From NCBI RefSeq assembly GCF_042477335.2, contig NC_091255.1, forward strand, positions 17,772,501 to 17,836,500: DNA of 64,000 nucleotides. The letters run 5' to 3'. The notes below the pieces were generated by a model. It was not told the origin of the DNA and did not search any database. It was given only the letters and a program-made list of their open reading frames with translations. Made by a program: the position numbers and the translations under genes. Positions 59,031-64,000 of the stretch are shown here, piece after piece. The DNA comes from Ovis canadensis (Eukaryota > Chordata > Mammalia > Artiodactyla > Bovidae). How positions within the stretch are numbered: the first letter of the stretch is position 1; every line of letters begins with the position of its first letter.

Positions 59031-59178
59031 CTGCCAACTGAGACAGGGTTTTCACTGTTTCTTCCAAATGGGAAAGGGGAGGCAGTATTTTTCCCTTCTT
59101 GCTCCAGAGAAACCCTGTAGCAGGCGGTCTCAACAAGACTAAGGTAAGAGGACCTGAGCGAGACCCCACCATTCTCAC

Positions 59179-59261
59179 CTCACCACTTTGGAGTCCTTGC
59201 AGGCAATGTGCAACTGGAACATATCCCGGCTCTCCACGCTGTCAATCATCCGGAGCGGGAC
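59179..59261 (-). CDS. MTMR4: MTMR4 coding exon 4
   Basis: Eighty-three nt, residues 85-112 (VPLRMIDSVESRDMFQLH and on), PH-GRAM domain. Acceptor CTGCAG; donor GTGAGA splits Arg112 after two bases, which the next exon completes with A. Confidence 0.95.
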
Positions 59262-59344
59262 CTGCAGAGGCAGGGCAGACTGGTGCTCAGGTCCCCCTGC
59301 TCCATGTCACTCCTCACCCACCTCTGCCCAGAGGCTGATGTGGC

Positions 59345-59540
59345 AACAGAAGGAAGGAAACCGACATTTACAGACGGCCTGCTAAGGGCCTGGTAACTGT
59401 GCTGGGTCCTCCACATGTGACTCCAATTAAAAATCACCAGAAACCTCAAGGTAGGTGTTTGCACACCATATTATTAAGGAGGAAACTGCACCTCAGCTGA
59501 GTGATTGATCAAGGTCACATAGTTGGTAAGTGGCACTCTT
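59345..59540 (-). repeat. MIR
   Basis: In MTMR4 intron 3: TGTGCTGGGTCCTCCACATG, AGGAGGAAACTGCACCTCAG, AAGGTCACATAGTTGGTAAG. Confidence 0.62.
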
Positions 59541-59769
59541 CCAATCAAGTCACTGTGCCCCTAGAAGGGCCAGCAACAGAATCAAGGAAAGAGAGAAGAG
59601 GGGGAGGAGAGTGAAAGAGGTAGACAGACAGACTTTCCGCTAGGAGACAGTAAGAAAAAGAAGGGAACCCCAGCTCTTGGGAGATACGACCAAATGGAGC
59701 ACTGACAGTCCCACCCTGAATTTCACAGGGATTGTGGCTTGGGTGTGGGAGAACAAGACAGGAACTCAC

Positions 59770-59886
59770 GTTGATGACAGAGTCCTTGAACTTGATATGC
59801 AGCCGGTAGTTGGAGATGGCAATGAGGGCATCAGCTGCGCGGCCCAGGAACTCCACTCCCTCGCCCTGCAGCACTGTGAAGGGCAC
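59770..59886 (-). CDS. MTMR4: MTMR4 coding exon 3
   Basis: Thirty-nine codons, residues 46-84, first half of the PH-GRAM domain (VPFTVLQGEG through KDSVIN). Acceptor GGCAG, donor GTGAGT, phase 0 on both sides. Confidence 0.96.
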
Positions 59887-60235
59887 CTGCCAGGGGGCAG
59901 TGGGACCTCAGTCCAGAAATGAGTCACCCCTTCACTTCCCTCTCCAACCCTTGATTTGTAGGACCCCCTCTGGAAAAGCTGGGCCAAGGCAGGACAAGAG
60001 TCTTCTCCATGGTAACAGCACCAGGCAACAGCCATACAGGAAAGCTCTCGCCTTCCCTGGGGCCCAAGGCTCCACAACAGACTCACTCCCCTCCCTCCAG
60101 AGACCCAGGAGCAGGAAGCCAGAGCTCCCATACCAGATCCCCTTGGAGATATTTGGAGGTTGGGGAGGAAAGGAAGGGTGTTTCCTGAACCCGGCAGGGA
60201 GCTCTACCCACCTCGGGCCCCCAGCTCTTCCTTAC

Positions 60236-60325
60236 CTGCAGATTCTCCTCCTCTTTCACTAGTTCCTTGGGGGGGAACAGATCCTTGGCTTGGATGTACT
60301 CCAGGCTGGGGGGCCCCTCCTCACC
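60236..60325 (-). CDS. MTMR4: MTMR4 coding exon 2
   Basis: Thirty codons from GEEGPPSLEYIQ to KEEENLQ, residues 16-45, leading into the PH-GRAM domain. Acceptor CCCACAG, donor GTAAGG, phase 0 on both sides. Matches the known N-terminus of MTMR4. Confidence 0.95.
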
Positions 60326-61778
60326 CTGTGGGGAAGGCCTCAACCCTAAGTCATTAGGCTCCACCTGGCCCATCAGGCCTCATTCTGCTCCCCTCCCCAC
60401 AATAACCCCACATATACCCCTTAAAAAGGTTCTGGTCTCCAGAGGAGGGAAGAGAGGCCCGGCTTGCTGTGTGAGGAGTGAAGTGGAGGGGGAACTCAAG
60501 CCTCTTAAGCCTAAGAGAAGAGCAAGGTCCACAGAGTCACTGGGAATCTGTGCTCCCCAAAGAGGGAATCTCCTGCAGAGCCCAAACTGCCCAAATGAAG
60601 GAGAGGAAATGAAGCAAAAGAAGGGCGAATCGGAAAGGTAGGACAGAAGTGGGAAATGGGAAGTGCTGCCCTGAGGAGTAGGAACCAGGTGTGCAAGCTG
60701 GTCACAAAGGCAGGAGGGGATGCAGGCTGCCCAGGCCACTCCACTGAGGCTTCAATCTGGTGGGTGAAAGAGACAAAGAGGAGGGAAGCGCGGGATTCAG
60801 GCCCATGCCTCTAGAGGGCCTTCACGGATGCTTTCAAAAGGAGGATGTGTTTTGTAGTGGAGCTTCCTTTCCAGTTAGGCCCTCACTGCTAATAAGCACC
60901 CCCACCTGCCAAGCAACCTGCCCTAGCTGACGATCTGAAGGGAATTCCTGAGGAGTCCCAGAGCAAGCAGAAGTAACTCCTTTCCCAGCCACCAGGGAGG
61001 GCAGGGAGAGGAGGGGATCAGGCGCCTGGGAGGAACCAGGAGACCCAAGGACAGAGAGAAGAAACCTGGCAATCATGGGGGAAGGGATGTGGGGGGGGGG
61101 GGACGGTGAGGAGGGGAGGGGTGGGAACATCTGAGCGGACAGATGGGAGAAGCTGGGAAGGAGCATTAAGCCAAAGGGGGAGGAGGGGAGGGCGGGGAAT
61201 GATGCAGAGGTACGGAGGCCCGCAGAGGCAGAGTGGCAGGGAAGATGGAGAAGAGAGGCTGTCTGGGGGACAGTCAAGGAGAAAAGACTGGCGCGTCAGG
61301 TGAGGGGTGGAATGGTGGAAGGGGGAGGAGACCGGAGCCAGGGAGACAGCTCAAACATCCTGTGCTCCCTGACCAGCCCCCAAACATCCCAGAAGGCCTA
61401 CTGGCCACATCCCACACCTCCAAGCAAGGATGCGGCGGACGGGACCAAGACTGAGAGGCGGAGGTAAAGGAGGTACTCGCGCAGGGCGGGGCCTCAAGCT
61501 CTGCAGTCAAGGGCAGCGGCTTCGGGGCCAGGATGGGTCACTGAATTCCCATCCCCGGCCTTCGGCAATTCTCGGCACCCAAAGATGAAAGCAAGTCCCG
61601 TAAAGAAAAGGGGTAACATCCCCTCTCCCTGCCAGGCAGGGCCCTTGGGAAGGAGGATGGGCTGAAATTCGGAATCTCGAGGGCCGGCCCTGGGCGGGGC
61701 TGCGGGTGCAGCCCGCGTCGGGGTCCGGGCCCCCCCCCCCCCCGCCCACCGCGCCCCGCAGGCGGAGCAGGCACTTAC
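60326..61778. other. MTMR4 intron 1
   Basis: 1.45 kb, purine-rich, no interspersed repeat recognised. G12 run at 61091-61102 and C14 run at 61730-61743. Confidence 0.65.
61730..61743. repeat. C14 homopolymer (G14 on the MTMR4 sense strand)
   Basis: Fourteen C on the plus strand, 36 nt downstream of the MTMR4 exon 1 donor in transcript sense, with further G-tracts beside it. Confidence 0.9.
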
Positions 61779-61823
61779 GAAGCAGCTGAGCATGGAGCAG
61801 GAAACGCGGGCGGTCAGGCTCAT
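61779..61823 (-). CDS. MTMR4: MTMR4 coding exon 1 (start codon)
   Basis: Fifteen codons, MSLTARVSCSMLSCF, ending at a GTAAGT donor in phase 0. The ATG at 61823-61821 has A at -3 and is the first ATG in frame inside the CpG island. The human reference product, as I remember it, starts at Met followed by the GEEGPPSLEY of the next exon, so this leader may be one of several alternative first exons. A second in-frame ATG sits 10 codons in. Confidence 0.75.
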
Positions 61824-64000
61824 GGTCGCGGGCGGTCTGGGCCAGCGCACATGTCCCCGGAGCCGCTGCGCTGCCCGCCGGTCCCGGGCGCCCGCCGCAT
61901 CCCGGCTGCGGAGCCGGCCAGGTGCAGCCGCGGCGGCCAGGAGGCGAGCGCGGGCGGCGGGGCTCGGCGCGGCTCCCGCGCGCCTCTCCCCTCGGCTCCA
62001 CAATGGAGCGAGCCCAGCTCCGCCCTCGCTCACGAGCGCGGAAGGGAGGGGAACCCGGCGAGGGGAGCGCCCCGACCGCGCGGGGCGGAGGGCGGGGGCG
62101 GGACGCCCCGGGCCCCGCCCACAGCCCGGGCTCCTCCCTCCCCACCGCCCCTCCGCGGCCTAGGAGCGCGTCCTGGGGTGGGTAGGGGGCCGCTTCTGGG
62201 GTCCCTCAGGACCCGGGGCTGAGCGAGTGCGCCCCCAGCTCCCAAGCGGCGTGGAAGGGGACGGCGAGACCGCCTACATCTTTTCATTCCTCTTCTTCCC
62301 AAGTGAGCCACCCCACACCCCTCTTCCACACGTCCGTCCCCACGCCCTCCCAGTCCCCCCAAATCCTGCTGTGAGTCCCAAGATGGATCTCACCTCCCTC
62401 CATCGCGGGCCCTTTCCAGTTTCTAGGCTTCCTTCCTTTCCCTCCAAAACCACCACTCACCATTCCCCTGTCCATCGGTGTCTTCCAATCCCTGGACCTC
62501 ACTAATCCCACTCCCCTTTTGCCCCTTAGAATGGACACAGGTCTAATGACAGTTGGGTCACTGCACACTCCTGAAAGGGAAATTCTCGGGGTTTTTTATT
62601 CTAAGGCCCCTGCCCAGCTCTAGTCCTTAAGCTCCACCTCTCCCCTTGTTTCACATCCTCTGTCTTAAGGGTAAGAAAGTCCTAAGAAATTTCTTAGGCT
62701 AGAAAAGAGAGGAGCTGAAACTATGAACCACAGAAACTATGCAAACACAAAACTCAAAACCTAAGGGTAGGGGAATGGAGGGAGTTGCGTAGAGGGCCAG
62801 AGAATAAGGGCAGTGATAAGACGCTTGAAATGTCACCGAGAGTCACAGGAGGAACTGTTTGAAACCCTACACTCCCAGTGCCTGGTAGCTTTCAGAAACC
62901 AGGGCTTTTGTTTGGGTTTTGGTCTTGGGGGAAGGGAGAATAGGAGAAACCTGACACTTTATTAAGCATCTACTATGAGCCAGACATGTTTCAAACATTA
63001 TCTGGCTAAAACCATTCAACTCTGAAAGAATTTCATGAGATTTGAGGCTTACAGAGAAAGTCAGTTCACCTGAAGTATTTAAGTGGTGGTGCTAGGATTC
63101 AAAATTAGATCAGACTGACTCCTTTCATGGTATCACAGAGAGAAAAAGGACAAGGGCTATCAGTGGGTGGGGGCCAGGACCAGCAGGCTTTCTGAGAAGA
63201 GACCAGAACAATACTATACACACCACACACCCACATGTCTATGGAAGGAAAAGAGCAAGTCTTCTCATCACCTGAATGCTTTGACCTGTCCTTAAGCACT
63301 GGGGACACGTGAAACAACTAAAGAGATACAGCCAGAATCAGGGCCTGATCTGAACCCAGGCCTGCAGCTGTCCACTCCCTTCTCATCTCACTACTTCCTC
63401 CTCCTCCCCCCAGCTCTCAGGAATTCAGGGGTTCCTTGTATTTGAGGTGAAAACATGGCAGTTACTGTTAGTAGAAAATGTATGGGATTATTATAACACA
63501 CACACAGCCCCCAGTGAAATTCTGGGCACCTTGAGGGTGCTTCAGTGAGCTAGAGCAGCACTCTGGAGCTAGAGAAGCCCCACAGTTTTAGAGGGGTCAC
63601 TCCTGATGTAGCACCCACAATACTTCAGGGACTCAGTAGGAACTACAAGGGTCTTGATATAAAGGAAGTCTAACTTTTCAGACCAAAGCAGAGAGCTTCA
63701 CCCAAGGACCAGGAGGAGCAAGACAAGGGCCAATATGAAGAACTAAGGGAGACAGTGGTGGTGTGGGGAAAGCATGTCAGAGTACGTGCAGAAAAAGATT
63801 TCCAGAGGCCTCCGCTCCCAGTGCTGTGTATCAGCTGATGTTTTGCAACCTAAGAAGCCCTAATTTATCTCCAGGGCAGATGAACCTGTTTAGTTGCTGA
63901 ACAGAGTGGCCTGGAGCTCAAGGTCCAGGAGGGGCGGGCAGCTTCATGGAGAAAGACACCAGGATTACAGAAAACACCGCAGTCTGAGCAAAGAGTACTC
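61824..64000. other. Region upstream of MTMR4
   Basis: CpG island to about 62.26 kb, then pyrimidine-rich unique sequence, one MIR at about 62.95-63.12 kb, and unique sequence to the window edge. By mammalian synteny the next gene should be SEPTIN4, with its 3' end facing this region, but I recognise no septin exon here. Confidence 0.5.
62950..63122 (-). repeat. MIR
   Basis: CTTTATTAAGCATCTACTAT, ATGAGCCAGACATG, GTGGTGCTAGGATTCAAAAT, AGACTGACTCC. Confidence 0.68.

Larger units (their letters stand above)
54525..59178. other. MTMR4 intron 4
   Basis: 4.65 kb, essentially an L2 broken up by L1, BovB and SINE insertions, listed separately. Confidence 0.7.
39231..62030 (-). other. MTMR4: MTMR4 gene locus, complete (18 coding exons)
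   Basis: Myotubularin-related protein 4 removes the 3-phosphate from PI3P and PI(3,5)P2 on early and recycling endosomes (family knowledge). Splicing the 18 exons listed separately gives 3636 nt, 1211 residues plus stop, with every junction in frame. Domains by residue: PH-GRAM about 40-155, inactive-to-active myotubularin fold about 180-570, phosphatase P-loop C422-S-D-G-W-D-R428 (CX5R), a long Ser/Pro-rich linker 620-1015, PPLY 1021-1024 (a NEDD4-type WW ligand), coiled coil about 1037-1069, and a C-terminal FYVE zinc finger 1124-1190 with WVPD and RRHHCR motifs. The human protein is close to 1195 residues from memory; the extra length is mostly a 15-residue first exon. The transcript lies upstream of and in the same direction as HSF5. 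TSS and 3' end are estimates; the coding exons are solid. Confidence 0.96.
61680..62260. promoter_or_regulatory. MTMR4: CpG island and promoter of MTMR4
   Basis: Dense CpG and GC-rich sequence with no clear TATA box, containing coding exon 1 (61779-61823) and the presumed 5' UTR above it. The layout is that of a broad housekeeping-type promoter. The transcription start is not visible and is guessed between about 61.9 and 62.1 kb. Confidence 0.75.

Noticed and set aside
61851..62222. Overlapping open frames on both strands upstream of MTMR4
   Set aside because: Arg/Pro/Gly/Ala-rich frames in a CpG island; explained by base composition.
62590..62610. Minus-strand AATAAA as the 3' end of a SEPTIN4-like neighbour
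   Set aside because: No septin coding exon is visible to 64 kb, and isolated AATAAA words are frequent.
1..64000. CRISPR array, operon or phage-type system
   Set aside because: Window is mammalian; repeats are dispersed transposable elements, not regularly spaced, and genes are split by introns.

Overview
The window is nuclear DNA from a ruminant, almost certainly a bovid. It is packed with lineage-specific repeats: BovB (RTE-type) LINEs, Bov-tA and Bov-A2 SINEs that share the BovB 3' tail, and tRNA-Glu-derived CHR-type SINEs. These sit on older mammalian L2, MIR, L1 and DNA-transposon debris. Cattle, sheep and goat cannot be told apart by reading alone. I see no bacterial-style operons, CRISPR array, rRNA or functional tRNA gene.

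Two protein-coding genes lie head-to-tail on the minus strand. MTMR4 (myotubularin-related phosphatase, PH-GRAM + phosphatase + coiled coil + FYVE) is complete. I placed 18 coding exons from the ATG at 61823 to the TGA at 41313; all junctions keep frame and give a 1211-residue protein. Its 3' UTR appears to end near a poly(A) signal at 39251-39256. HSF5 (heat shock transcription factor 5) follows, with its ATG at 38271, less than 1 kb beyond the MTMR4 3' end. Five HSF5 coding exons (38271 to 16489) give 599 codons and end in split phase 1. The short terminal exon was not found and probably lies beyond position 1.

Layout: 1-16.5 kb is the last visible HSF5 intron, almost entirely nested repeats (L2, L1, four BovB pieces, SINEs). 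16.5-38.3 kb holds HSF5 exons 5 to 1, with a CpG island over exon 1 and a second small CpG-dense patch at exon 3. 38.3-39.2 kb is the short intergenic gap and HSF5 promoter. 39.2-61.8 kb is MTMR4; its two largest introns (44.97-50.2 kb and 54.5-59.2 kb) carry most of its repeats. 61.7-62.3 kb is the MTMR4 CpG-island promoter. 62.3-64 kb is upstream DNA with one MIR and no recognisable exon.

The two genes are not known to act in one pathway: MTMR4 works on endosomal phosphoinositides, HSF5 is a germline transcription factor. No undescribed multi-gene system is visible. The points worth a second look are local: a perfect 18-bp hairpin in HSF5 intron 3, a CpG-rich exon 3 in AT-rich surroundings, a Gly/Ala tract inside the HSF5 DNA-binding domain, a 58/62 inverted duplication of an old L2 piece, BovB copies with intact or mutated catalytic motifs, insertions with clear target-site duplications, and a G-run beside the first MTMR4 splice donor.
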